From the NCBI GenBank assembly GCA_021613375.1, contig CM038726.1:8388349-8452348 (forward strand): a stretch of 64,000 nt of DNA. The letters run 5' to 3'. This document shows, piece by piece, positions 1 to 10,900 of the stretch. This DNA comes from Megaleporinus macrocephalus (Eukaryota; Chordata; Actinopteri; Characiformes; Anostomidae). Each line of letters opens with the position of its first letter. Position 1 is the stretch's first letter. The translations under genes and the position numbers were made by a program. Under the pieces are notes generated by a model. The model worked only from the letters and a program-made list of their open reading frames with translations. It was not told where the DNA came from and searched no databases.

Positions 1-1984
1 CTGTTCAACATATTGTTTCCAAGACTGACAAAAATTAGAGGTGAAGTACATAAATTCAGTTAAAGGTAAGGTGGTGTCTGATGATTCACCAGTAAAAATG
101 AATAACCTATACATTCATTAAATAGGTGTTAGATTTCAGCTTATCTTAAATCAACTACCATTTATTTAGGCCAGTTTTTGTGAAATAGTCATCCCTTAAT
201 TTCTGGAGTACATTTTACCGTACACTAATTGGCAGCGGTAAATGGATAGATTGTTAGTTTTATTGTAATTGTTTCTGTTGTCTTATACAGGACGTGGCAT
301 ATTTGCAAAGAGTTCAATTTGCAAAGGAGATTTTGTTGCGGAATATAGAGGAGATATGTTGAATGATGCAGAATTCCAGAGAAGGAGAAAACTTCACCAC
401 CCATCATGTGCTGCATTTATGTTTCCATTCAGGTGACGAGGGAAAACATGGTGGTAAGTTGCACCTAAGTTATTCTTCTCATGCTGTACCATACTATACT
501 ACGTGTGACTAGTGATTAGTATGTATTTCTTCTTTTGTCTTTTTTTCATCATTATAAGTATTGATGCCTCTAGAGAAGATGGATCATTTGGGCGCCTAGT
601 TAACGACGACCACAAACATCCAAACTGTAGGATGAAAAACAATCATGTGACTGGAAACCCACACCTTTGCTTGTTCGCATTGATGGACATTAAAGATGGA
701 AAAGAAATCACTTATGATTGTGGAGGTGAAGACTGCCCATGGAGAACACGAGTATGTTGCATGGTACACAGTGTACGGAATTGCTCATGGTGTTACAGAA
801 TGTGTTTAACAATATACATTTAAATAAATTTGAAACTATTAGAAAAAATATATATCTAATAAACACCATAACTGTTAATAAAAATGTTTTTAACAAAGTA
901 AGAATAAAAAATAACATGCTAAAGACACAAAATACCTATGTAGTTATTCTATGTTCTAAAATGCTGACATTGTAAAATATGTGTACAGATAACCAGCGTT
1001 ACAGCTAATGTCATGGCGGTGAGCGACTCCCATCCTTCTCCTCTGTCAGAGACAGATGGATGACTGTACTGGTTTATTGGCTGCACCTCAGCAGGTACAG
1101 TCATGCTTATCATTTCAGATTTAATTCTATAGTCTCTGTTTATGTTGTTTTTGTATTTTTATGGGTTTTTTAAAGAAGCTGAAGGGCCAAAAGAAGTGTA
1201 TTATGATGGTAATCTATTGTGAATTACTACACTGAACAGTTTAATGCAGTGCATCTGGAAGGTTATTGGGGACAATTAAGGCAAATTTGAACCTTCACAA
1301 CAAATTTTTTCTTGGTCAATTATCACTCTGTTCTGGACACTCACGACGTCCCCACAACACACCTTCAGTCGGTGTCTGTATAAAAACTGTGTTTGAGAAG
1401 TTGGACAGAACTGGTCCCCACAAGGAACTGTGGTGTTTTTGTGCAAGGTCCCCACAAAGCCTGGTTAGTACTTCATGTGTTAATGCTTTTATCCTTTTCT
1501 CTTTTCTATCTTCTGTAAATTAAATTAGGTGTGATTGTGTAAGCAATCAAACTGTTGTTCTTAATCTCCCACTGACTTTTTCCACTTTTTTCATCCACTC
1601 GTTCCTCCTATAGACTCCCATATGTTTTCATCTTCACGCAAGCGCTATTCTTTCCTTTGCCCAACACCTACCAAAATGCATGCACTTACTGAGGGCCGTT
1701 CCCCACGCTGTACTTCACAGCCATACTGACTGTGTGTGTGGTGTTTTTCCCTCTTTACCCTGACACTCCCATCACGCTGGAATAGAGTGAATCTGGACTC
1801 AAAAGGGCGCATGCTTTAACATAACACAAAGCCACATTCTTCCCTCACCAACCTGTTTGCATCTTGTTAATAAAGATTCTTGTTTTTATAGTTTTTTACA
1901 ATTCTAGAAATGGGATTTGTATTTACAACTCTATTTCTTAAACTGTTTGTCTGTTTATATATTTGTCTGTCTGTCTATTTGTCT

Positions 1985-4640
1985 GTCTAAGCCATCTCTT
2001 ATTCTTCTTTCGGCTTTTCCCTTTTCAGGGGTCACCACAGCGAGTCATCCTCCTCCATCTCACTCTGTCCTCTGCATCCTCTGTCCTCATGCCAACTACT
2101 TCCATGTCCTCTCTAACTGCATCCATATATCTCCTCCTTAACATCCTTCTACCAACATACCCAAACATGTCCAAACCATCTCAGTCTGGCCTCTCTAACT
2201 ATATCCCATAGTTTTTTAACCTGTGCTGTACCTCTGACATTCCTAACCTTATCCATCCTTGTCATTCCCAAGGAAAACCTCAGCATCTTCAGCTCTGCCA
2301 CTTCCAGTTCTTTCTCCTGTCTTTTTGTCAATGTTACTGTCTCCAAACCATACACCATAGCAGGTCTCACCACTGTCTCCAAACCATACACGATAGCAGG
2401 TCTCACCACTGTCTCCAAACCATACACCATAGCAGGTCTCACCACTGTCTCCAAACCATACACGATAGCAGGTCTCACCACTGTCTCCAAACCATACACC
2501 ATAGCAGGTCTCACCACTGTCTCCAAACCATACACCATAGCAGGTCTCACCACTGTCTCCAAACCATACACGATAGCAGGTCTCACCACTGTCTCCAAAC
2601 CATACACCATAGCAGGTCTCACCACTGTCTCCAAACCATACACCATAGCAGGTCTCACCACTGTCTCCAAACCATACACCATAGCAGGTCTCACCACTGT
2701 CTCCAAACCATTCAACATAGCAGGTCTCACCACTGTCTCCAAACCACACAACATAGCAGGTCTCACCACTGTCTCCAAACCATACACCATAGCAATTTTC
2801 CTGTAGTTGTTACAACTCTGTACATCACCCTTGTTTTTAAAAATGGGCACCAGCACACTTCTCCTCCATTCCTCTGGCATTTTCTCACTCTCAACAATGC
2901 CATTGAATAACGTAGTCAAAAACCTCACTGCCATCTCTCCTAGACATTTCCATACCTCCACTGGTATGTCATCAGGTCCAACTGCCTTCCCTTTCTTCAT
3001 CCTCTTCAAAGCTTTCCGAACTTCATTCTCACTGATCTTTTCTACTTCCTGATCCACAGTTTCAATGACCTCTACTCTTCTTTCCCTTTCATTCTCTTCA
3101 TTGATGAGCTCCTCAAAGTACTCCTTCCATCTTCTCATCACACTTTCCTCACTTGTTAGAACATTACCATTCCTATCTTTAACAAGTCTAACCTGCTGCA
3201 CATCCTTTCCAGATTCCTCTGTCTGGCCAATCTATACAAGTCCTTCTCACCTTCTTTAGTGTCCAACCTCCCATACAACTCATCATACGCCTTCTGCTTT
3301 GCCTTTGCTACCTCTCTTTTTGCCCTACGTTGCATCTTCTTATATTCCTGTCTACTCTCGTCAGTCCCGTCACTGTCTCATTTCTTCTTGGCAAACCTCT
3401 TCCTCTGAATAGCTTCCTGCATTTCACTGTTCCACCACCAGGTTCCGTTATCATCTTTTCTCTGTCCAGATGACACACCAAGTACCTTCCCACCTGTCTC
3501 TCTAATCACTGTTGCTGTAGTAGCCCAGTCATCTGGGAGCTTGTTCTTCCCACCAGAGCCTTTAACAGCTCCTCTCTGAACTCTTCACCACATGCTTCCT
3601 TCCTCAGTTTCCATTATTTGATCTTCTTCTCTGGTTTGACTGTTTTCCTCTTCTTCACAACAACAGTCATTCTACACACCACCATCCGATGCTGTTTGGC
3701 CACGCTCTCTCCTGCCACAACCTTACAGTCCCCAATCTCCATCAGATTTCCTCCTCTACACAGAATGTAGTCTACTTGTGAACTCCTCCCTCCATTCTTA
3801 TAGGTCACCCTATGTTCCTCCCTTTTTTGGAAATAAGTGTTGACTACAGCCATTTCCATCCTCTTGGCAAAATCCACCACCATCTGTCCTTCCTGATTCC
3901 TTTCCTTGACACCAAACCATCACTTCCTCATCTCCTCTGTGTCCTTCACCAACATGTCCATTTAGGTCTGCTCATATCACCACTCTCTCCATCCTGGGAA
4001 TACTTTCTATCACTTCATCTAGATCCCTCCAAAACTTCACTTTCAACCTGTGGCGCATAACCACTGACAACATTCAACATCAGACCTTCTACTTCTACCT
4101 TCAGACACATCACCCTATCTGACACTCGGTTCACCTCTACTACGTTCTTTGCGAATTCCTCTTTCAGACTACTCCTACTCCATTTCTCTTTCTGTCCACA
4201 CCATGGTAAAACAGTTTAAAGCCTGCTCCAATGCTGCGAGCCTTGCTGCCCTTCCACTTGGTCTCTTGGACACATAAAACATCTACCTTCCTTCTCTGCA
4301 TCATGTCAGCCAGCTCTCTACCTTTGCCTGTCATTGTCCCTACATTCAGACTTGCCACCCTCAGCCCTAAACTCTTGGCTTTCATCCTCTCTTTCTGTCT
4401 CCTGACACGTTTCCCTCCTTGTGGTTTTCGTCCAACAGTAGCCCAATTTCCACCGGCACCCTGTTTGTCGTTGTTAACCCGGGCCTCGACCGATCCGGTA
4501 TGGTATCACTCAGACGAACTCGCATGTTTGTTTTGGCAAAGTGTTTTACGTCAGATGCCCTTCCTGACACAACCCTCACCATTTACCCGGCCTTGGGACC
4601 AGCACAAAAGATACACTGCCTTGTGTTCCCTAGTGGCTGG
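1985..4640 (-). mobile_element. RTE-type LINE, internally deleted
   Basis: Reading the minus strand from about 4,640 down: an AP-endonuclease N-terminus (LRVASLNVGTMTGKGRELAD, VLCVQETKWKG) at 4,385-4,164, an endonuclease C-terminal piece (SQVDYILCRGG, HRMVVCRM) at 3,883-3,614, and reverse-transcriptase fingers (KGKAVGPDDIPVEVWK, KMPEEWRRSVLVPIFKNKGD) at 3,201-2,800. A 36-bp tandem repeat follows, then the element's C-terminal tail (LTKRQEKELEVAELKML, ARLRWFGHV) to 2,149. The palm region with the catalytic YADD-type motif is missing; the repeat lies exactly where it should be. Several frameshifts break the endonuclease part. The 3' end lies near 1,985. The start of the same insertion is seen at 63,775, so it predates the duplication. 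Confidence 0.85.
2338..2800 (-). repeat. 36-bp in-frame tandem repeat inside the LINE
   Basis: About 13 near-perfect 36-bp units. On the minus strand each encodes 12 residues of the pattern YGLETVVRPAMV. Since 36 is a multiple of 3 the frame stays open across the whole array, giving a 350-residue open frame from 3,201 to 2,149. Units differ mainly at one position (CACCATAG against CACGATAG on the plus strand), and the three at the high-coordinate end are the most diverged. Confidence 0.95.
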
Positions 4641-4650
4641 TTTGTCTAAG

Positions 4651-5145
4651 TCATAAGTTTACATATGCTTTAGCTTCACAATTCCTGACATTTAATCCTA
4701 GTCCACATTCCCTCTCTTAGGTCAGTTAGTACCAAGGATGTGTAACGTCAGAATAATACTAGAGACAATGATTTATTTCAGCTTTTATTTCTTTCATCAC
4801 ATTCTCAGTGGCTCAGACGTTTACATACACATGAATAGTATTTGGTATCATTGCCTTTAAATTGTCTAACTTGGGTCAAACGTTTTGGGTAGCCTTCCAC
4901 AAGCTTTTCACAATAAGTAGCTGGAATTTTGTTCAATTCGTCCAGAACTGGTGTAACTGAGTCAGGTTTATAGGCCTCCTTGCTCACACACACTGTTTCA
5001 GTATTATTCTGACATTACACGTTCTTAGAATATAGAAGTGATCCTAACGGACCTAAGAGAGGGAATGTGCACTAGGATTAAATGTTAGGAATTGTGAAAA
5101 ACTGAGTTTAAATAGATGCGGCTAAGATGTATGTAAACTTAGGAC
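4651..5145. mobile_element. Short Tc1-like element with long inverted ends
   Basis: The left end (GTCATAAGTTTACATA) is matched in inverted orientation by the right end near 5,120-5,145, and the inverted match extends inward for roughly 120 bp. Between them a minus-strand fragment encodes the end of a Tc1-type transposase (ATYCEKLVEGYPKR, VRQFKGNDTKY). No intact transposase is present, so it is a deleted, non-autonomous copy. It lies in the last intron of the KMT5A-like copy 1. Confidence 0.75.
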
Positions 5146-5291
5146 TTTGGCTATATGTAATGCAGAAATCACTATTTGTATTTTCACCTGTACTGTACAT
5201 GCTGGCACATGTGATATAGTATTCAAAATTTGGATCAGCACATACACAGTCTTCCTTTTAATTACAAATTTGTTTTTTTGACCCCTTTAAG

Positions 5292-5516
5292 GTGGAGCCA
5301 CCCAGAAGAAGAAAACACCCTGGCATCAGACAGGTGCAGGTGGTGGAAAGGCACATGAATCGGTTCATCGCATCCTGCATTGTACCAGCAAAGAGTGATT
5401 GTGAGAAATGTCTAAAGGCTGAACCAGAAGCTCTTAAGAACTGGAGCTGGCAGAACCCGAAATTCTACGTTTATAACAGAATTACTGCCTTTAAAAGGAA
5501 AATGCAACATAAGTAG
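5292..5516 (+). CDS. Terminal exon of the KMT5A-like unit, VERHMNRFI...KFYVYNRI domain
   Basis: Follows an acceptor at 5291 and reads in phase 0, matching the phase-0 donor at 1094, and stops at TAG 5514-5516. It encodes about 74 residues with a basic start (PPRRRKHP), then VERHMNRFIASC, DCEKCLKAEPEALKN and KFYVYNRITAFKRK. A domain of this kind with two or three conserved cysteines and a KFYV.NRI core recurs in many uncharacterised teleost proteins; I know it as a multicopy family without an assigned function. The exon itself is undamaged, but the upstream exons it would join are broken. Confidence 0.5.
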   Translation: MEPPRRRKHPGIRQVQVVERHMNRFIASCIVPAKSDCEKCLKAEPEALKNWSWQNPKFYVYNRITAFKRKMQHK

Positions 5517-5596
5517 TGTGACAATCACCAACTCTCTGGTAGGGAAGTTTATGTTTACGCTCACATGTCTCATCACGGCATACTGCATACAGTTGA

Positions 5597-6240
5597 TGTC
5601 ATAAGTTTACATTCACTTCAGTCACATTCATTTAAACTTAGTTTTTCACAATTCCTGACATTTAATCCTAGTTCACAATTCCTCTCTTAGGTCAGTTAGT
5701 ACCACTACTAAATTCTAAGAATGTGTAATGTCAGAATAATACTAGAGACAATGATTAATTTCAGATTTTACTTCATCACATTCTCAGTGGCTCAGATGTT
5801 TACATACACATGATTAGTATTTGGTATCATTGCCTTTAAATTGTTTAACTTGGGTCAAACATTTCAGGTAGCCTTCCACAAGCTTCTCACAATAAGTAGC
5901 TGGAATTTTGTTCCATTCCTCCTGACAGAACTGGTGTAACTGGAGTCAGGTTTATAGGCATCCTTGCTCACTCAGTTCTGCTCATAGATTTCTTTGGGAT
6001 TGAGGTCAGGGCTTTGTGATGGACACTCCATTGCCATCTCTTTGTTGACCTTCACAAAATAGATAGCATCACGTGGAGGTAATGAAGCAACATCTCAAGG
6101 CGTCAGCCAGGAAGTTAAAGCTTGGGTGCAAATGGGTGTTCCATGGACAGTGACCTCAAGGATACGTCCTTATTGTGTTAAACAAGTTGAACAATTTAAA
6201 GGCAATGATACCAAATACAAATCATGTGTACTTATTTTGT
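5597..6240. mobile_element. Second copy of the same Tc1-like family, decayed
   Basis: Starts with the same GTCATAAGTTTACAT end and tracks the 4,651 element base for base for about 350 bp. It then retains more of the minus-strand transposase remnant, including the proline-rich stretch before the last catalytic acidic residue, in broken frames. A clear right inverted end is not visible. It lies just 3' of the KMT5A-like terminal exon. Confidence 0.65.
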
Positions 6241-6660
6241 ACTGTTTAAAATGCATTTGAACATGCATGGCATTGTTTTGGTCTGAAGTGCCAATGTGAA
6301 AAGTGAGGAATCCCTTTATAAACTCAGGCAAGGAGAGTTTAACTTTTTTGTTAATGTCGAGTTCATTTGTGAAATTGAACTCATTAAAAGTCGAAATTTG
6401 CAATTGAAATGGGTTTCATGCTTTAAATTAAATGACAGTTGATTAAGTGGTAGTTATGTGACTATGTGATTACATGCACAGCTGTAGGTCTTCTATGCAA
6501 CATGATACTTTGCATCACCCATTTGCAGGCCTCACACTACAAATCATAATATTATTTATGAACTACTAGGAAAAGCTAATTTCCAAAGTTTGAACTGTTA
6601 TGTATTAGAGCTGCGACAACTTGGAAATACGTCAATTTGCATAACGTGCATCGGCAGCAG
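6241..6660. other. No gene recognised
   Basis: AT-rich intergenic DNA following the decayed Tc1-like copy. No splice-flanked coding exon or RNA gene was recognised. Confidence 0.5.
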
Positions 6661-6669
6661 GATAGCAGC

Positions 6670-6850
6670 ATTGTCCAGTCAAGTTTAATTCTATAGTGTC
6701 ATCACAGAGTAGCTTCTGTCCGGTTCCAAAGCCCCCATGAGCAAAAAAAGGTGACAGTGGCAGGAAAAACTCTCAGAATGGGAGAAAGGAACCTAGAGTG
6801 GAACCGCACTCAAAGGGGAACCGCTCCTCTGCTGTCTTTTCCCACCCTGG
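6670..6850 (-). repeat. Fragment of a common teleost interspersed repeat
   Basis: Contains the AAAAGGTGACAGTGGCAGG and AACCTAGAGTGGAACCG blocks of a dispersed repeat widespread in fish genomes. A related block with GCTTTGTGACAACTG occurs near 36,200 in the opposite sense. Only a diverged fragment is present and I cannot assign the parent element class with certainty. Confidence 0.5.
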
Positions 6851-7440
6851 CTTGATATTCTAAGTTTATTAACACATGTAATGTGTTTATGTTAGTAGTA
6901 GATCACTTCAAAGGTAACTTTCTAACTGTGTCTTCTTGTTTAAAAGTAATTTCAGTACCAGACCGTTACACCATGCATGATCTAACTTTGTTATTCAACC
7001 TGTTTATATCTATTTATCTGTTTACATTTATGAGTGAGAGAATAGCTCACTGTCACAGCAGTTTGAGCTCCAGTATTTTTCTTCTGTAAAACAGGTTACC
7101 TGAGGTATTTGTTGCAGAATATTGCGCTGAAGTACATACTGTAAGGTTTTTTAAAAAATATTAAGAGAAATATATATTACTGAATCATTTTGAGTTTTTT
7201 TTTTTTTAATTGAGCACAAAACCCCCTTTAGAATAATTGATACATTAGTCATAAGATTAATCAATTAATTGAAAAAAAAATACTAATGGTAAAATAAATG
7301 TTAGGTGCAGTATTATTATTGATGTACTACAACTCTCTTTTAACTGTATTTAGTTACTGATTAAACCTTTTACAACAAATGCAACAATTTAAAGACTTTA
7401 AGGATATAAATGCATCAGTTTTCTGTAGTAATACACTTGA
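6851..7440. other. No gene recognised
   Basis: AT-rich DNA with poly-A/T runs at about 7,196-7,209 and 7,271-7,280. Open frames are short and lack splice or start context. Confidence 0.5.
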
Positions 7441-7715
7441 TGTTGGAGGTCCCCATAAATCAAATGGAATTTGTGTAAATTATGCAAATAATATTTAAAT
7501 GAGGTCCCCTTCAGCCACGTTCACTCGAGATTTCTTAAGTCCCCATATAACATGGTCCAGTCATTACTTCATGATTTCCAGTGTTTTAAGTCGTGTATAG
7601 GCCAACAGCTCTATCGCGAGTGTACCTGATTTTTTTCAAAGCTCTAGCACCTTTAGAAAGGGTGGTCCCCACAAGTGATGATTAAAAACTTGGTCCCCGT
7701 CCAGCATGGAAACCA
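7440..7715. repeat. GTCCCC-motif dispersed repeat
   Basis: Several copies of GGTCCCCAYAA-like motifs within 250 bp, ending at the GT microsatellite. Similar GTCCCCACAA blocks occur at 1,340-1,465, 63,135-63,255 and, inverted beside another GT tract, at 60,158-60,245. This is a familiar low-complexity dispersed repeat of fish genomes. Confidence 0.5.
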
Positions 7716-7779
7716 GTATGTGTGTGTGTGTATGTGTGTTTGTGTGTGTATGTATGTATGTGTGTGTGTGTGTGTGTAT

Positions 7780-7818
<39 letters not shown>
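7716..7818 (+). repeat. (GT)n microsatellite
   Basis: About 100 bp of GT with scattered AT interruptions. It marks the left limit of the block shared with 55.6-59.9 kb. Confidence 0.95.
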
Positions 7819-7822
<4 letters not shown>

Positions 7823-7888
7823 AGGTAACAGTGTTATTAATGGTGTGTATAGGTGTGAAGATCAGATTTGTGACTGATTTATACTCAC

Positions 7889-7904
7889 GTCCCAGTAGAC
7901 GCCC
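7889..7904 (-). CDS. 16-nt microexon, copy 1
   Basis: GGGCGTCTACTGGGAC between acceptor CTCTTCACAG and donor GTGAGTATA. Phase 0 in, phase 1 out, encoding GRLLG. Eight of 16 bases differ from the copy at 55751-55766 in otherwise near-identical surroundings. Confidence 0.6.
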
Positions 7905-10900
7905 CTGTGAAGAGAATAATATGAAGTGAATGTTTCATGTATGGAATCATAAGTGAATTATTAGATGTAAATATCAGTAAAGCTGGAGATTTAACAACAC
8001 AGTGAATGTAGAAAACACTGCACTGTTTGTAGAGTTTCTTTTCTTTATGAGGATCTGATACAGACTGAACCTCATATTTCAGATTTTTATTTCAGTAATT
8101 TTAATTTTATTTACTGTAATTTTATCTGTGTCCTCTCTGTCCCTCTGTCTGTCTGATTCTCTCTCTGTCTGTCTGATTCTCTCTCTGTCTGTCTGATTCT
8201 CTCTCTGTCTGTCTGATTCTCTCTCTCTCTGTCTGATTCTCTCTCTGTCTGTCTGTCTGTGTCTCTCTCTCTGTCTGTCTCTCTGTCTGTCTGTTTGTCT
8301 GTCTGTCTGATTCTCTCTCAGTCTTTCGGTCTGTCTGTCTTTGATGACAGAACAGATTAAATGACCTCACACACATCACCAGAGAGACACCATTACATTA
8401 CCAGTACAAACCACTAGAAGTTCTTCTCTGTGCTGACTGAACTTCACTCTCTCACACAGGAGACGAGTAACTTAACCATTCAGCCAAACAACCAATCACA
8501 AAACACACACAGCACAACTCACACTCTACTCCATCCACTAAACTACCAGCCTGTTCCTCCAAGAAACTCAGAGAGAAGATTAAAGTGAGCAGATTTCTGA
8601 GTATAAACTGGAGACAGTGTGAGATTTTCACTCACTGCTTTTTAGAGTTACAGTCATTCAGTAAAAGAGTCTCAGATATAACTGAGTCTATCAGTTTCAG
8701 CAGTGATGAGTCAGAAATACATTCACCAGAAACCTTTCAGTGTTTAAATGAGCCCATAATTTATTATCATATGACATACATTATCTGCTAGAACTCAGCT
8801 AGAATGCATCTAGAACTCGGCTAGAACTCAGGGAGAACACGGCCAGAACATTACTAGAACTCGGGTACAACTCTGCTAGAACTGTGCTAGAACTCATGTG
8901 GAACACAGGTCGAACATTGCCAGGACTCGGCTAGGACACTGCTAGAACTTGGTTAGAACTCAGTTAGAACTGTGCTAGAGCACTGCTAGAATTCGGCTAG
9001 ATTGTTAAAACTCTGCTAGAACTCGAAGTCGGCTAGAATTTGGCTAGAACTTGGCTAGGACTGCTAGAATTCTGCTAGAACTCTGCTAGAACTCGGTTAG
9101 AACTATGTAAAAAGTCTGCTAGAACTCAGGCAGAACTCTGCCAGGACTCTGTTAGAACTCTGCTAGAACTCTGCTTGAACTCTGTTAAAATTCTTGAACT
9201 CAGTTAGAATTCTGCTAGAATTCTGTTAGAACTTTGCTAGAACTCAGCTAGAACTGTGTAAAAAGTCTGCTAGAACTTAGCCAGAACTTAACTAGAACTC
9301 TGTTGAAACTGCTAGAACTCGGTAAGAACTGTGTTACAAAAGTCTGCTAGAACTCAGAAAGAACTCGGCTAGAAAGCTGTTAAAAATCTACTAGCATACA
9401 GCTAGAACTCTGCTAGGACTTGGTTAGAACTTGGTTAGAACTCTGTTAAAACTGCTAGAACTCAGTTAGAACTCTGCTAGAACTCTGTTAAAACTCTGCT
9501 AGAACTCTGTTAAAACACTCTGTCTGCTAGAACTCAGCCAGAGCTCGACTAGAACACTGTTAAAACTCTGCTAGAACCTGGCTAGAAGTCTGCTAGAACT
9601 CTGTTAAAACCCTGCTGGAACCTGGTTAGAACTCTGCTAGAACTCTGTTAAAACCCTGCTGGAACCTGGTTAGAACTCTGCTAGAACTGTGTCAAAAGTT
9701 TGCTAGAACTCGGCTATAACTCTGCGAGGACTGAGCTTGGACTCTGCCAGAACTCTGTTAAATTCTGCTAGAACTCGGCTAGAACTCTGCTAGAACATGG
9801 CTGGGACTGCTAGAACTCTGCTAGAACTTGGTTAGAACACTGCTAGAACTCTGTTAAGACTAGATTAGAATTCAGTTAGAACTCTGAAAGATCTCTATTA
9901 ATACTCTGCTAAGACTAGGTTAGAATTTGGTTAGAGCTCAGCTAGAACTCTGGTAAACTCAGCTGGAAGTCGGCTAGAACTCTGCTAGAACTTGGCTAGG
10001 ACTGCTAGAACTCTGCTAGAACTTGGCTAGAACTTTGTTAAAACTTGGCTAGAACTCGGTTAGAACACTGCTGGAACTCTGTTAAAACTGCTAGAACTCA
10101 GTTAGAACTCTGCTAGAACTCTGTTAGAACTCTGCTAGAACTCTGTTAAAACTCTGCTAGAACTCTGTTAAAACTCCGCTAGGACTAAGCTTAGACTCTG
10201 CTAGAACTTTCAAAATTCTGCTAGGACTCTGCTGGAACTGTTAAAATTCTGCTAGGACTCTGCTAGAACTCTGGTAAACTCAGCTAGAAGTCGGCTAGAA
10301 CTTGGCTAGGACTGCTAGATCCCAGCTAGAAATCTGTTAAAACTTGGTTAGAACTCAGTTAGAACACTGAAAGAACTCTGCAAAGACTCGGTTAGAACTC
10401 TGCTAGAACTTTGCTGGAACTCGGCTAGAGCTGTGTAAAAAGTCGGCTAGAACTCAGCGAGAACTCGGCTACAACGCTGTTAAAACTCTGCTAGAACCCG
10501 GCTAGAACTCTGCTGACATTCAGTTTGAACTCAGCTAGGACTGAGTTAAAACTCTGCTAGAACTTGGTTAGAACTCGGCTAGGACTTTGTTAAAATTATG
10601 CTAGAACTCTGTTAGAACTCTGCTAGAACTTGGCTAGAACTCGGCTAGGACTCGGTTAAAACTCTGCTACAACTCTGTTTAAACTCTGCTAGAACTTGGT
10701 TAGAACTAGGCTAGGACTTTGTTAAAACTCTGCTAGAACTCTGTTAGAACTCTGCTAGAACTTGGTTAGAACTCGGCTAGGACTTTGTTAAAACTCTGCT
10801 AGAACTGTGTCAAAAATATGTTAGGACTGAGCTTGGACTCTGCTAGGACTCTGCTAGAAATCTGATAAACTCAGCTAGAACTCGGCAAAGACTGCTAGAA

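Larger units (their letters stand above)
1..5516 (+). pseudogene. KMT5A-like SET-domain gene, copy 1, broken
   Basis: Visible exons are 1-65 (5' end outside the window), 291-453, 559-751, 989-1094 and 5292-5516, each with GT-AG junctions. The first ends in the KYINSVKG frame and joins GRGIFAK of the second. The third carries IDASRED, GRLVNDDHKHPNC (the SET cofactor-binding region) and EITYDCGG. The family is known as histone H4 lysine-20 monomethyltransferases; many teleosts carry extra KMT5A-like copies. Lesions: a frame slip between the SKTDKN part and the KYINSVKG part of exon 1-65, a TGA at 434-436 inside the SET core, a cysteine where the catalytic Tyr-x-Tyr-Gly motif expects its second tyrosine, and a 2-nt deletion in exon 989-1094 relative to copy 2. 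A LINE and a Tc1-like element sit in the last intron. Exon phases are consistent throughout, so this is a decayed intron-containing copy and not a retrocopy. Confidence 0.75.

Noticed and set aside
512..823. A free-standing 103-residue protein starting at 512 (and at 62,301)
   Set aside because: The first 15 codons read through the intron and acceptor; the real exon begins at 559 in phase with the preceding SET exon.
2338..2800. CRISPR-like appearance of a regular 36-bp repeat
   Set aside because: Units are contiguous with no spacers, and lie inside a LINE frame of a vertebrate genome.
8122..8379. Arg-Gln-Thr-Asp repeat open frame (and its partner at 55,973-56,271)
   Set aside because: Translation of the CTGT/CTCT repeat on the minus strand, in an intron.
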